Below are positions 8,045 to 16,447 of a stretch of 64,000 bases of DNA, in pieces. Numbering within the stretch: position 1 is the stretch's first letter; the number at the start of each line of letters is the position of its first letter. The stretch is taken from the NCBI GenBank assembly GCA_026125895.1, contig JAHCKG010000015.1:39993-103992 (forward strand). Reading direction: 5' to 3'. A program made the translations under genes and the position numbers. Source of the DNA: Pseudolabrys sp. Lineage in GTDB: Bacteria > Pseudomonadota > Alphaproteobacteria > Rhizobiales > Xanthobacteraceae. A model generated the notes under the pieces. It was given only the letters and a program-made list of their open reading frames with translations, was not told where the DNA came from and searched no databases.

Positions 8045-8114
8045 GTCTCACCCCGCGCTTATCCGGCGGGTCAAATCTGACATGGATCGAAAAGCCGGGC
8101 TACGGGCCTCACGC

Positions 8115-8147
8115 CAAAATGAAAGCGGCGCCGCAATGGGCGCCGCT
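8115..8147 (-). terminator. Terminator of the membrane-anchored coiled-coil protein gene
   Basis: Stem AGCGGCGCC (8124-8132)/GGCGCCGCT (8139-8147), loop of 6. On the minus strand it is followed by TTCATTTT. It lies 26 bp after the stop at 8174. Confidence 0.75.
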
Positions 8148-8173
8148 CGCGGAGGTCTCTGCCCACCGGGACG

Positions 8174-9196
8174 TTATTCGAAGTAGCGTCGGTCGCGCAT
8201 CGAGACGATGATGCCCTTCGGCGTCTTGACTACCCAGCGGCCGTCGAGACGGCGGATGGATTCAACCGGGCCGAGCCCCGGCAACGGCGCGCCGGGCACG
8301 ATCTGATAGATGTCGCCGAATTGGCCCTCGACGTAGACATAGCCGTTCGAGGCGCCGCGGATCGACCAGTTCCGGACGATCGTCGGGCGCGGCTGTTGCT
8401 GAACCGAGGCCGGAACGGCCGGCGGCGTGACGTTGGCGGTGGCGACGCGCGACGGCGCCGGGCGCGGTGTCGGTACGTCGGCATGCACGGCCGCCGGTTG
8501 AGCGGCTGCGGCGGCGGTCGTCGTCTGCGGCGCGGAAATCGAGCCGGTGACTTCGGCCGCTTCCTTCTTCAACCGCTCGGTCTGCTCGTGCAGCTTCTTC
8601 TCGAGGCTCGCCGTCTGTACCTGCGCGCGCTTGTTGGCGGCGTCGAGATTGGCCCTCAGCGTCGTCACTTCCTTGCCGAGCTTGGCCACGGATTGCTGCA
8701 TGGCCTTGTTCTCTTCCTGCGCCGCGGCGTCGACCTGCGGCTTGGGAGCGAAACCGCCGGTCGCGTAAGCGCCGACGATGGCGCCGACCGCAGTGGCGAT
8801 GGCCACCGATGCAGCCAGCCGCATCGTGCGCCAGTGCCGTCGCTTCACCGCGAAGCGGCGCGGCTTGTCCTCGACATTGAGCGGCTCGAACGGCGGCTCG
8901 TCGGTGAAGTCCGGTTTCGCCATCGGCACCAGCGCGTGCAATGTCGCGCGCTGAGTGGCGTCATTGGCGGCCTCGACTTCGGGCTCGGCCTTGGGCGTTA
9001 CCGCTTCTTCCTCGATCGCCACCGGTTCGGAGATGGCCGGCGAGACCGACGGCGACTCGACCTCGGGCAATTCGCTTTTCGCAGCCGTGGGGCCGGCAGC
9101 GCTTTCCGGCGTCACGTCCGAAGGCGCCGGCGGCGTCGCGCCGTGATCGTCAGCTTTCGGGGCGAATTTCGGGTCGGAATCGTCGCGGTCGGCCAT
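8174..9196 (-). CDS. Membrane-anchored coiled-coil hypothetical protein
   Basis: A 340-residue protein. Residues 1-120 are acidic, Pro/Ala/Glu-rich and probably disordered. Residues ~125-147 form one transmembrane helix after a basic RRHWR stop signal. Residues ~157-215 predict a coiled coil (EKKLHEQTERLKKEAAE). A Pro/Ala linker follows, then a compact C-terminal domain (~270-340) with GYVYVEGQFGDIYQIVPG and ending RDRRYFE. Topology N-in/C-periplasm is likely. Similar proteins are widespread in rhizobia without known function. A long inverted repeat built on GGTTACC lies 24 bp upstream of the ATG and probably controls it. Confidence 0.7.
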   Translation of the reverse strand: MADRDDSDPKFAPKADDHGATPPAPSDVTPESAAGPTAAKSELPEVESPSVSPAISEPVAIEEEAVTPKAEPEVEAANDATQRATLHALVPMAKPDFTDEPPFEPLNVEDKPRRFAVKRRHWRTMRLAASVAIATAVGAIVGAYATGGFAPKPQVDAAAQEENKAMQQSVAKLGKEVTTLRANLDAANKRAQVQTASLEKKLHEQTERLKKEAAEVTGSISAPQTTTAAAAAQPAAVHADVPTPRPAPSRVATANVTPPAVPASVQQQPRPTIVRNWSIRGASNGYVYVEGQFGDIYQIVPGAPLPGLGPVESIRRLDGRWVVKTPKGIIVSMRDRRYFE

Positions 9197-9220
9197 GGCC
9201 CTGCTCCGGGAATATGTTCA

Positions 9221-9256
9221 CCAATCGGTAACCACGTTCGGTTACCAATTGGTTAC
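9221..9256. promoter_or_regulatory. GGTTACC inverted repeat upstream of the coiled-coil gene
   Basis: Arms CCAATCGGTAACC (9221-9233) and GGTTACCAATTGG (9240-9252) pair at 12 of 13 positions across a 6-bp spacer. A third half-site GGTTAC follows at 9251-9256. Its position next to the start of the minus-strand gene at 9196 suggests an operator overlapping the promoter. Confidence 0.6.
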
Positions 9257-9295
9257 TGGAGCTTGAGGGAGCCGCCGATCGGCTCGGCCAGCGGC

Positions 9296-10297
9296 CTACA
9301 GCGCGAGCCCTTGCTCGGCCGCCAGCGCCTTCAGCGATACCGCCGGACGCGCGCCGATGTGCTGGATCACCTCGGCCGCGGCGAGACCGCCGAGCCGGGC
9401 CGCCGTCTTGTGATCCTTGCCGCGGGCCAGGCCGACCAGGAAACCGGCGGCGAACAGGTCACCGGCCCCGGTGACATCCGCCACCTGCTGAACCGGCGCC
9501 GCCGCCACCGCCTCGATGCGGTCCGGCGTCACCACCACGCAGCCCTTCTCGCTGCGGGTCACGACGGCAAGCTTGGCTTCCTTCTGCAGCGCCAAGCTGG
9601 CGACCGCGAAGTCGGAGGTCTCGTACAGGCTGTGCAGTTCGTGCTCGTTGGCGAAGACGATATCGACGGTGCCCTTGCGGATGAGCTCGAGAAATTCGCC
9701 GCGATAGCGATCGACGCAGAAAGAATCCGACAAGGTGAGCGCGACGCGGCGCCCGTTCTTGTGCGCGATGTCGGCGGCCTTGACGAAGGCTTCCTTGGCC
9801 TGCGGCGGATCCCACAGATAGCCTTCGAGATAGACGAATTCGGCGGCGGCGATCTGCGCCTCGTCGATGTCGCTCGGCTTCAGGTCCTGCGCGGCGCCAA
9901 GAAAGGTGTTCATGGTGCGCTCGCCGTCCGGCGTCACCATGATGTAGCAGCGCGCGGTGGACGGACCGTCATTGGCGGGCTTGGTGTCGAAAGCGACGCG
10001 GATCGAACGGATATCGTGGGCGAAGGCCTTGCCGAGCTCGTCGTCCTTGACCTTGCCGACAAAGGCGGCGCGCGCGCCGAAGCTCGCCACGCCGGCAATG
10101 GTGTTGGCGGCCGAGCCGCCCGAGGATTCCGTCGCCGGGCCCATGGCGTCGTAGATCGCCTGGGCGCGCGCCTCGTCGATCAGCATCATGCCTCCCTTCT
10201 GCATGCCCTGGGCGACCAGGAAGTCGTCGTCGGCGCGAGCGATGACGTCGACGATGGCGTTGCCGATGCCGAGCACGTCGTAGCGGGAAGCAGTCAT
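9296..10297 (-). CDS. PfkB-family sugar/nucleoside kinase (adenosine kinase-like)
   Basis: A 333-residue ribokinase-fold kinase that phosphorylates a sugar hydroxyl with ATP. PfkB signature 1 lies at GGSAANT (60-66). Signature 2 is DVTGAGDLFAAGF (274-286), with the catalytic base Asp280 and the anion hole GAG. The NEHE sequence (~residue 217) is shared with adenosine kinases and related PfkB enzymes of alphaproteobacteria, where the gene is commonly annotated as adenosine kinase. Guanosine or fructose-type kinases cannot be excluded. It is monocistronic. Confidence 0.85.
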   Translation of the reverse strand: MTASRYDVLGIGNAIVDVIARADDDFLVAQGMQKGGMMLIDEARAQAIYDAMGPATESSGGSAANTIAGVASFGARAAFVGKVKDDELGKAFAHDIRSIRVAFDTKPANDGPSTARCYIMVTPDGERTMNTFLGAAQDLKPSDIDEAQIAAAEFVYLEGYLWDPPQAKEAFVKAADIAHKNGRRVALTLSDSFCVDRYRGEFLELIRKGTVDIVFANEHELHSLYETSDFAVASLALQKEAKLAVVTRSEKGCVVVTPDRIEAVAAAPVQQVADVTGAGDLFAAGFLVGLARGKDHKTAARLGGLAAAEVIQHIGARPAVSLKALAAEQGLAL

Positions 10298-10407
10298 GCG
10301 ATACCTCGTTTGATCAATTCGCGCGCACTATAGCGGCGCGGCACTTTGGAGCAATGCGCGGGCCGACGGTGGGCCGCACTTCGGGATTGGTGGGCGCCGG
10401 ACGAACG

Positions 10408-10524
10408 TCAGTGCGGCGGCGGCAGCCGGTTCAGCACTTCCAGGCTCCACCAGAGGAAATAGCCGCCGATCAGGATGCCGAGAGCCACCTTGATCAGCTG
10501 GATGATCAGTTCGTCTTTGGTCAT
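10408..10524 (-). CDS. 38-residue single-span membrane peptide
   Basis: A small ORF with ATG at 10524 and AGGG 7 nt upstream. It starts MTKDELIIQLIK, has one predicted transmembrane helix (about residues 8-27, VALGILIGGYFLWW) and ends NRLPPPH. The amphipathic start, single helix and clean SD support a real small membrane protein rather than chance. It is located between the kinase gene and trpS and points away from trpS. Function unknown. Confidence 0.55.
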   Translation of the reverse strand: MTKDELIIQLIKVALGILIGGYFLWWSLEVLNRLPPPH

Positions 10525-10688
10525 TGGATGCCCTGCCGCTCGCACAAGCCCCGCCTATACCCTAACGGACGAAGGCGGTACCCCTAATCTGATAAAGGCC
10601 GCGTCGAAACCGGCAAAAGGCCGCTGGGGTTGCGCCAAAAACGCCATTATGCAATGTGGCCCGCCACAATCCGCCCGGAGTGAGGTTC

Positions 10689-11726
10689 ATGTCGTTCAAG
10701 CAACTGGTGTTTTCCGGCGTGCAGCCGACCGGCAACCTGCACCTCGGCAACTACCTCGGCGCCATCACGAAATTCGTGGCGCTGCAGGAGACTCACGACT
10801 GCATTTATTGCGTCGTCGACATGCACGCGATCACGGTCTGGCAGGATCCGGCCGAACTGACCCGAAACACGCGCGAAGTGACCGCGGCCTTCATCGCCGC
10901 CGGCATCGACCCGAAGAAGCACATCGTCTTCAACCAGAGCCAGGTGACCGCCCATGCCGAGTTGGCCTGGGTGTTCAACTGCGTCGCCCGCATCGGCTGG
11001 CTCAACCGCATGACCCAGTTCAAGGAGAAGGCCGGCAAGGACCGCGAGAACGCCTCGGTCGGCCTCTATGTCTATCCGAGCCTGATGGCCGCCGACATTC
11101 TCGCCTATCGCGCCACGCATGTTCCGGTCGGCGAAGACCAGAAGCAGCATCTCGAACTGTCGCGCGACATCGCGCAGAAGTTCAACAACGACTTCGGCGA
11201 CGCGATCCGCGCCCACGGCTTCGGCGACGCCTTCTTCCCGCTGCCGGAGCCAATTATCCAGGGCCCGGCGACGCGCGTCATGAGCCTGCGCGACGGCTCG
11301 AAGAAGATGTCGAAGTCCGAGCCGTCGGATTACTCGCGCATCAACCTGACCGACGACGCCGACGCCATCGCGCAGAAGATCCGCAAGGCCAAGACCGATC
11401 CGGAGCCGCTGCCGAGCGATTTGAAGGGCCTCGAGCCGCGCCCCGAAGCCGACAACCTTGTCGGCATCTTCGCCGCGCTCGACAACAAGACCAAGGCCGA
11501 CGTGCTGCGCGATTTCGGCGGCGCGCAGTTCTCCGGCTTCAAGTCGGCGCTGGTCGATCTCGCGGTCGCCAAACTCGGGCCGATCGGCGCCGAGATGAAG
11601 AAGCTGGTGCAGGATCACGCCTACATCGACTCCGTCCTGGCCGACGGCGCGCAACGCGCGGCGGCCATTGCCGAGCCGAACATGAATGCCGTGAAGGACA
11701 TCGTCGGCTTCGTGCGACGGAAATAA
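10689..11726 (+). CDS. trpS: Tryptophanyl-tRNA synthetase
   Basis: A 345-residue class I aminoacyl-tRNA synthetase that charges tRNA-Trp. The ATG at 10689 is chosen because GGAG lies 8 nt upstream and [17 protein letters not shown] follows directly. An in-frame start at 10656 would add 11 non-conserved residues. The HIGH-type motif is LHLGN (residues 17-21) and the KMSKS loop is at 206-210. Length is normal. No T-box or leader peptide is apparent upstream. Confidence 0.96.
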   Translation: MSFKQLVFSGVQPTGNLHLGNYLGAITKFVALQETHDCIYCVVDMHAITVWQDPAELTRNTREVTAAFIAAGIDPKKHIVFNQSQVTAHAELAWVFNCVARIGWLNRMTQFKEKAGKDRENASVGLYVYPSLMAADILAYRATHVPVGEDQKQHLELSRDIAQKFNNDFGDAIRAHGFGDAFFPLPEPIIQGPATRVMSLRDGSKKMSKSEPSDYSRINLTDDADAIAQKIRKAKTDPEPLPSDLKGLEPRPEADNLVGIFAALDNKTKADVLRDFGGAQFSGFKSALVDLAVAKLGPIGAEMKKLVQDHAYIDSVLADGAQRAAAIAEPNMNAVKDIVGFVRRK

Positions 11727-11774
11727 CGCCGGCCCATACGATCCGGCCGCTTTGCTGCGCAAAATGCAGGCAAA

Positions 11775-11803
11775 GTGCACGACAACGCAGGCTTGTCGTG
11801 CAC
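11775..11803. other. Strong stem-loop between trpS and the usp gene
   Basis: A perfect 11-bp stem GTGCACGACAA (11775-11785)/TTGTCGTGCAC (11793-11803) with a 7-nt loop. No T-run follows on either strand, so it is not a typical intrinsic terminator. It may stabilise or end the trpS mRNA, or serve as a protein-binding site. Confidence 0.5.
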
Positions 11804-11889
11804 CGCCGCGGCATGCCACCATCCCCGACCTGTGCGTGCGTCATTCCAGCGACTGTTCATCTGCCGACATCCCGGCATAAGGAGCCCCG

Positions 11890-12384
11890 ATGCCGAAGAA
11901 GCGCCGCAGTAACGAGGCCGGTCACAAGCGCAAATACCTCGTCATCATCGACGATTCCGAAGAATGCGACCGCGCCGTATTCTGGGCGGCGACGCGCGCC
12001 GCGCGCACCAAGTCGCACATCGTCATGCTGCGCGTGATCGACACCAGCGAGCGCAGCCAGCAATGGCTCGGCGTCGCCGACATCATGAAGGCCGAGGCGA
12101 TGGAGGCGGCCAATGCCGCGCTCGACAAATACGCCGCGCGCGCCAAGAAGATCACCCATGCCGCGCCGGACCGCGTCATTCGCGAGGGCGCGATCGCCGA
12201 CGAGATCCTCAAGCTGATCGAGGAGGACGACGACATCGGCATCCTCGTGCTCGCCGCTGCGACCGGCAAGGAAGGCCCCGGCCCGCTGATTTCCAATCTG
12301 TCGAAAACCGCCGGCAGCTTCCCCATTCCCGTCGCCATCGTGCCCGGCTCGCTGAACGACGATGAACTGGAGGCGATGGCGTAA
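11890..12384 (+). CDS. Universal stress protein (UspA family)
   Basis: A 164-residue cytosolic protein with one Usp domain. It begins with a basic tail (MPKKRRSNEAGHKRK), followed by the strand YLVIIDDSEE and a DRAVFWAA helix. The C-terminal part, LVLAAATGKEGPGPLISNL, resembles the ATP-loop region of nucleotide-binding Usps (G-x2-G-x9-G-S/T), though only loosely. AAGGAG sits 6 nt upstream of the ATG. Single gene. Role in stress survival is from family knowledge only. Confidence 0.88.
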   Translation: MPKKRRSNEAGHKRKYLVIIDDSEECDRAVFWAATRAARTKSHIVMLRVIDTSERSQQWLGVADIMKAEAMEAANAALDKYAARAKKITHAAPDRVIREGAIADEILKLIEEDDDIGILVLAAATGKEGPGPLISNLSKTAGSFPIPVAIVPGSLNDDELEAMA

Positions 12385-12390
12385 TTCTTT

Positions 12391-12523
12391 TCCGCTCGTC
12401 CCCGCGCATAGCCGTTCGCAGAACGGCGCTCTTCCAGAACGCCTATGAGCGGGGATCCAGAGGCCAAAATGACAGACATGCCTTTGTGGTCTCTGGATTC
12501 CCGCTTACGCGGGAATGAGCGGA
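12391..12523. repeat. Palindromic repeat, family B (CCGCT-C-TCCCCGCG...CGCGGGAATGAGCGGA)
   Basis: The ends are complementary (TCCGCTC at 12391 and GAGCGGA at 12517). Inside are two GC-rich hairpins around the tetramer GGATTCCCGC/GCGGGAAT. It occupies the gap between the usp gene and the WYL regulator. The core unit recurs at 13262, 16346, 27196, 43553, 45791 and 54593. Confidence 0.8.
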
Positions 12524-12552
12524 GTTTGTTGCTGCTTTCCTAGATCATCCCA

Positions 12553-13236
12553 ATGTCGCGCGCCGTCCGTCTGCTCGATCTGGTGCAGTTGCTGCGCCGC
12601 CGCCGCCATCCGGTGCGCGGCGAGGATCTGGCGCGCGAACTGGCGATCAGCCTGCGCACGCTCTATCGCGACATCGCGAGCCTGCAAGCGCAGGGCGCGC
12701 CGATCGATGGCGAGCCCGGCATCGGCTATGTGCTGCGGCCAGGCTTCACGCTGCCGCCCTTGATGTTCAGCGAGGACGAAGTCGAAGCGCTGATGCTCGG
12801 CTCGCACTGGGTGGCGGAGAACGGCGATCCGCGGCTGGCGCAGGCGGCGATGGACGTCATCGCCAAGGTGGCCGCGGTATTGCCGCCCGACCGGCGCGGG
12901 CAATTCGAGACGCCAAGCCTGCTGGTCGTGACGCGCAGCAAGGAGCAGTTGAACCTGATGGCGCCGATCCGCGACGCCATCCGCCGCGAGCGCAAGCTCG
13001 CCATCGACTATCGCGACGCCGGCAGCACGGCCACGCAGCGCACGATCTGGCCGTTCGCGGTCGGCTTCTTCGAGGAAGCGCGTATCGTCGTCGGCTGGTG
13101 CGAACTGCGTCAGGACTACCGACACTTCCGCATCGACCGCATCACCGGCCTCACGGAGACCGAGGCGCGTTATCCCAAGCGCCGTGTCGTGATGCTCAAG
13201 GACTGGCAAAAGCTGATGGGCATCGCGGGGCGGTAG
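12553..13236 (+). CDS. HTH/WYL-domain transcriptional regulator (YafY/DeoR-like)
   Basis: A 227-residue regulator. Residues 1-60 form a winged helix (MSRAVRLLDLVQLLRRRR, then ELAISLRTLYRDIASLQ). Residues ~65-125 are a linker helix region. Residues ~130-205 form a WYL-type ligand-sensing domain (AIDYRDAGS, TIWPFAVGF, ELRQDYRHFRIDRI). WYL proteins of this size usually repress or activate a neighbouring metabolic gene. Here the VOC-family gene 185 bp downstream on the same strand is the likely target. The ligand is unknown. Confidence 0.85.
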   Translation: MSRAVRLLDLVQLLRRRRHPVRGEDLARELAISLRTLYRDIASLQAQGAPIDGEPGIGYVLRPGFTLPPLMFSEDEVEALMLGSHWVAENGDPRLAQAAMDVIAKVAAVLPPDRRGQFETPSLLVVTRSKEQLNLMAPIRDAIRRERKLAIDYRDAGSTATQRTIWPFAVGFFEEARIVVGWCELRQDYRHFRIDRITGLTETEARYPKRRVVMLKDWQKLMGIAGR

Positions 13237-13261
13237 GCGCGGACGTCGCCTCGCACTTTTA

Positions 13262-13353
13262 CTCCGCTCACCCCCGCGAAGCGCGGGTCCAGTTCTTAGT
13301 TTTGTGATGTGCGGCTTCAGGCTGGATGCCCGCATCCGCGAGCATGAGCGGAG
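13262..13353. repeat. Palindromic repeat, family B
   Basis: Complementary ends TCCGCTCA and TGAGCGGA enclose CCCCGCGAAGCGCGGG and GATGCCCGCATCCGCGAGC hairpins. It lies between the WYL regulator and the VOC gene. Confidence 0.75.
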
Positions 13354-13421
13354 TGTGAGGCTGCTGACAAAAACTGACAGCGGTCCGGCTCTAGGTTCTC
13401 CCCACTCAAAGGAGAACCGCC

Positions 13422-13790
13422 ATGCTGCCTTTCGGACTCGTCGTGCTCTACGTCAACGACATCGCCGCCAGCACCCATTTCTATCGCGGCCTGCTCGGTG
13501 CCGAGCCGGTCGAATCGTCGGCGAATTTCGCCATGTTCCCGATGCCGCCGGTCATGCTCGGTCTGTGGAAGCGGGACGAGGTCAAGCCGGCGCCCGCCGG
13601 CGCGCCGGGCGCCCTTGAACTGGATTTCACCATGGACAGCACCAAGGCCGTGCTCGACTACCACAGCGAATGGGTCAAACGCGGCCTGAAGATCGCCCAG
13701 GAACCGGTGGAAATGGATTTCGGCCATACCTTCGTGGCCCTCGACCCGGACGGCCACCGCCTGCGCGTACTGGCCCCGAACCCGTCCTGA
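13422..13790 (+). CDS. VOC-superfamily (glyoxalase/bleomycin-resistance-like) protein
   Basis: A 122-residue single-domain pair of beta-alpha-beta-beta-beta units: LVVLYVNDIAASTHFYRGLLG at the start and TFVALDPDGHRLRVLAPNP at the end. Strong SD (AAGGAG, 7 nt upstream). The metal-ligand pattern is incomplete: the N-terminal His/Glu pair of glyoxalase I is not obvious, so it may be a dioxygenase-like or binding protein. Probably regulated by the upstream WYL protein. Confidence 0.8.
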   Translation: MLPFGLVVLYVNDIAASTHFYRGLLGAEPVESSANFAMFPMPPVMLGLWKRDEVKPAPAGAPGALELDFTMDSTKAVLDYHSEWVKRGLKIAQEPVEMDFGHTFVALDPDGHRLRVLAPNPS

Positions 13791-13872
13791 GGGACATTCC
13801 GTCCGGTTGACCCGTTCCGCCAAAACTCCCATGTATGAGGGGTCCGCCGGGCCTTGAACCCGGGCGGGCATA

Positions 13873-13913
13873 GCGTTTTCGAGTGAGGTCAACGTATCTC
13901 GCGAAGAAAACGC
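13873..13913. repeat. GCGTTTTC...GAAAACGC dispersed repeat
   Basis: Arms GCGTTTTC (13873-13880) and GAAAACGC (13906-13913). This resembles a short element seen repeatedly in Bradyrhizobium-type genomes just upstream of genes. Here it ends 26 bp before the NfuA start. Confidence 0.6.
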
Positions 13914-13939
13914 GTCCCAAAAAAGGGCAGTTTTGAGCC

Positions 13940-14497
13940 ATGTTCATCCAGACCGAGACAACGCCCAATCCGGCAACGCTGAAATTCCTGCCCGGCAAGC
14001 CGGTACTCGACGCCGGCACGCTCGACATGCCGACCCGCGAAGCCGCGACGCAATCGCCCCTCGCCGCGAAATTGTTCGACATTCCCAATGTCGGCGGCGT
14101 GTTCTTCGGCGCCGATTTCATCTCGGTGACCAAGAGCGACGGCGACTGGCAGCAGATGAAGCCGGCGATCCTCGGCGCCATCATGGAACACTACATGTCC
14201 GGCGCGCCGATCGTGAACAACGCCGCCGAAGCGAGCGCCGGCGACGACGAGTTCTTCGATGCCGCCGATACCGAGACGGTCGCCACCATCAAGGACCTGA
14301 TCGAGACGCGCGTGCGCCCGGCGGTGGCCGGCGATGGCGGTGACATCACCTTCCGCGGCTTCAAGGAAGGCGTGGTCTTCCTTCAGATGAAGGGCGCCTG
14401 CTCGGGCTGCCCGTCCTCGACCGCGACCTTGCAGCACGGCATCCAGAACCTGCTGCGTCACTTCGTGCCCGAGGTGACCGAGGTACGGCCGATCTAG
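13940..14497 (+). CDS. NfuA/NifU-like Fe-S cluster carrier
   Basis: A 185-residue Fe-S scaffold/carrier protein. The N-terminal domain (MFIQTETTPNPATLKFLPG) is the degenerate Nfu_N domain. The C-terminal NifU domain has the cluster-binding C154-x2-C157 motif (GACSGCPSS). The two-domain layout and length match alphaproteobacterial NfuA-type proteins, which deliver [4Fe-4S] clusters to client enzymes. Monocistronic between two repeats. The client proteins are not evident locally, but the radical-SAM enzyme MiaB is 4 kb downstream. Confidence 0.92.
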   Translation: MFIQTETTPNPATLKFLPGKPVLDAGTLDMPTREAATQSPLAAKLFDIPNVGGVFFGADFISVTKSDGDWQQMKPAILGAIMEHYMSGAPIVNNAAEASAGDDEFFDAADTETVATIKDLIETRVRPAVAGDGGDITFRGFKEGVVFLQMKGACSGCPSSTATLQHGIQNLLRHFVPEVTEVRPI

Positions 14498-14522
14498 GTT
14501 CGGCCAGAAGCGCACTTTCCTT

Positions 14523-14650
14523 CCCTCTCCCCTTGTGGGAGAGGGTGCCCGAGCGAAGCGAGGGCGGGTGAGGGGGATGTGCTTCGCGATGTCGCCCCCT
14601 CACCCGGCTCGCGCTCCGCGCTCGCCACCCTCTCCCACAAGGGGAGAGGG
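14523..14650. repeat. Palindromic repeat, family C (CCCTCTCCCC...GGGGAGAGGG)
   Basis: The terminal arms CCCTCTCCCCTTGTGGGAGA and their complement at 14631-14650 can pair over most of their length. Inside are GAGCGAAGCGAG-type and CCTCACCCG units. Further copies are at 59153-59290 and, in divergent form, at 51433-51608. It lies immediately upstream of tsaB. Confidence 0.85.
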
Positions 14651-14681
14651 GAAGAGAGAGTGGACCTGCTACAGTCATTCC

Positions 14682-15362
14682 ATGCGCATCCTCGCCATCG
14701 ATACCGCGCTTGAAGCGTGCTCCGTCGCCCTGCTCGACGGCAATGCCGTTGTGGCTGAAGAAACGCAACTGATGGCGCGCGGCCATGCCGAAGCGCTGAT
14801 GCCGATGCTGGCGCGGCTGCGCGATAGCGCCGCGTTCTATTTCAACATCATCGACCGCATTGCCGTGACCGTCGGCCCCGGCAGCTTCACCGGGCTGCGC
14901 GTCGGCATCGCGGCGGCGCGCGGCATCGCGTTGGCGACCGGCAAGCCCGCCGTCGGCATCACCACGCTGGAAGCGCTGGCCGCGCCGCTGATCGCAGGCG
15001 ATGCGTCCTCGCCGGTCGTGTCGGTCATCGATGCCCGCCACAACCACGTCTATCTCCAGGCCTTCGGCACCGACGGAGACGATCTGGTCAGTGCCCGTGT
15101 CGTCTCGGTGCAGGACGCGCTGCAATTGATCGTCCCGCTACGGCCACGCCTCGTCGGGAATGCCGCGACGTTGCTCGCCGCCGCCTGGCCAGCGGATCAG
15201 CCTGCGCCCGCGGCGATCGATCGACAGCCGGCGCCGCTGATCGACTGGGTCGGCCGCCTCGGCCAGCTCGCCGAGACCGGCGCCGCGCCGCCCAAGCCGT
15301 ATTATCTCAAGGCGCCCGACGCGCAGCCGGTCGCCGCCGCGTCGCTTGCGGCCCAGCCATGA
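14682..15362 (+). CDS. tsaB: tRNA threonylcarbamoyladenosine biosynthesis protein TsaB
   Basis: A 226-residue ASKHA-fold protein that partners TsaD and TsaE in making t6A37 of ANN-decoding tRNAs. The ATG at 14682 gives the conserved opening MRILAIDTALEACSVAL. The VGPGSFTGLRVG loop lies near residues 60-71. The C-terminus (PKPYYLKAPDAQ) is typical of alphaproteobacterial TsaB. The last 4 bp overlap the rimI start (ATGA), so the two are translationally coupled, as often seen in this clade. Confidence 0.93.
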   Translation: MRILAIDTALEACSVALLDGNAVVAEETQLMARGHAEALMPMLARLRDSAAFYFNIIDRIAVTVGPGSFTGLRVGIAAARGIALATGKPAVGITTLEALAAPLIAGDASSPVVSVIDARHNHVYLQAFGTDGDDLVSARVVSVQDALQLIVPLRPRLVGNAATLLAAAWPADQPAPAAIDRQPAPLIDWVGRLGQLAETGAAPPKPYYLKAPDAQPVAAASLAAQP

Positions 15363-15844
15363 TCGGCCTTCTGCGCGCGTTGTTCGGAGGCGGCGCGCCG
15401 CAGATCACGGCGGCGCATCCGCGCGATGCCGCCGCCATCGCCGCGCTGCATGCGCAATCCTTTCACCGCGGCTGGAGCGACGAGGAAGTCGAGAGTCTGC
15501 TCGTCGATGGAACGGTGCTGGCGCACAGCCTGCGCGTCGGCGGCACCTTCGCTGGCTTCGTCATGTCGCGCTGCGCGGCCGACGAGGCCGAGATCCTGTC
15601 GATCGCCGTGTCGCGGCGCTGCCGCGGCCGCGGCCTTGCCCGCCAGCTCCTGAATTTGCATCTCGGCCGCCTCGCCGCGCTCGGCGTCAAGGCGCTGTTT
15701 CTCGAGGTCGATGAGAACAACGCGCCGGCCATCCGGCTGTACCGCCGTGCCGGTTTTCGCGAGGTGGGCAAGCGGGCCAATTATTATCCGCAGCCCGACG
15801 GCCGCAAGGCCGCCGCCTTGGTATTGCGTCGCGAGATCGCGTAA
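15359..15844 (+). CDS. rimI: Ribosomal-protein-alanine N-acetyltransferase (RimI-like GNAT)
   Basis: A 161-residue GNAT acetyltransferase predicted to acetylate the N-terminal alanine of ribosomal protein bS18. The acetyl-CoA pyrophosphate loop is RRCRGRGLARQLL (residues ~87-99). The NNAPAIRLYRRAGF motif near residue 120 is typical of RimI. The start overlaps tsaB by 4 bp, supporting a tsaB-rimI-fur unit. Substrate assignment rests on gene context. Confidence 0.88.
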   Translation: MIGLLRALFGGGAPQITAAHPRDAAAIAALHAQSFHRGWSDEEVESLLVDGTVLAHSLRVGGTFAGFVMSRCAADEAEILSIAVSRRCRGRGLARQLLNLHLGRLAALGVKALFLEVDENNAPAIRLYRRAGFREVGKRANYYPQPDGRKAAALVLRREIA

Positions 15845-15856
15845 ACTGTGCCGGCA

Positions 15857-16318
15857 ATGACGACGAAGCCCAGAATCGATCCAGCGGCGCCCGCGCCGCG
15901 CCCCAACATCGAAGCGCTCTGCGCGGCCAAGGGCATGCGCATGACCGAGCAGCGCCGCGTCATCGCGCGCGTGCTCGCCGAATCCGACGACCATCCCGAC
16001 GTCGAGGAATTGTACCGCCGCTGCGCCAAGGTCGATGACCGCATCTCGATCTCCACGGTGTACCGCACCGTGAAGCTGTTCGAGGATTCCGGCATCATCG
16101 AGCGCCACGACTTCCGCGAGGGCCGCGCCCGCTACGAGACCTCGTCCGACGCGCATCACGACCATCTCATCAATCTGCGCACCGGCGAGGTCATCGAGTT
16201 CCAGTCCGAGGAAATCGAGCGGTTGCAGGCCGAAGTCGCGCGCAAGCTCGGCTACAAGCTCGTCGATCACCGGCTCGAGCTTTATGCGGTACCGCTGAAG
16301 GACGACAAGAACAGCTAG
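15857..16318 (+). CDS. Fur-family metalloregulator (Fur/Mur)
   Basis: A 153-residue metal-dependent repressor. The winged helix contains GMRMTEQRRVIARVL and ISISTVYRTVKLFE (recognition helix). The dimerisation half has the histidine cluster SSDAHHDHLI and GEVIEF. The C-terminal CxxC zinc pair of E. coli Fur is missing, as in alphaproteobacterial Fur/Mur proteins. In this clade it may respond to Mn2+ rather than Fe2+, while iron control belongs to Irr (encoded near 48.4 kb). An in-frame GTG at 15848 is an alternative start. It lies 12 bp after rimI. Confidence 0.88.
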   Translation: MTTKPRIDPAAPAPRPNIEALCAAKGMRMTEQRRVIARVLAESDDHPDVEELYRRCAKVDDRISISTVYRTVKLFEDSGIIERHDFREGRARYETSSDAHHDHLINLRTGEVIEFQSEEIERLQAEVARKLGYKLVDHRLELYAVPLKDDKNS

Positions 16319-16345
16319 TATGTCGTACAGCGCCGGCCCCAGATT

Positions 16346-16438
16346 CCGCTCATTCCCGCGAAAGCGGGAATCCAGCGCAACCTTTAGAAGCCTGCATATG
16401 CGGCCTCCTGGGTCCCCGCTTTCGCGGGGACGAGCGGG
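16346..16438. repeat. Palindromic repeat, family B
   Basis: Complementary ends (CCGCTCATTCCCGCGAAAGC / GCTTTCGCGGGGACGAGCGG) around the fur-plsC gap. Two internal hairpins with CGCGAAAGCG/CGCTTTCGCG. Confidence 0.8.
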
Positions 16439-16447
16439 ATTGGTGTG

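Noticed and set aside
8321-10333. A 670-codon plus-strand frame across the coiled-coil gene and the kinase gene
   Set aside because: Arg/Gly-rich translation spanning two genes, their gap and the GGTTACC element; antisense artefact of high GC.
12391-13353. Insertion sequence remnants around the WYL gene
   Set aside because: The flanking elements are family B palindromic repeats; there is no transposase fragment or target duplication.
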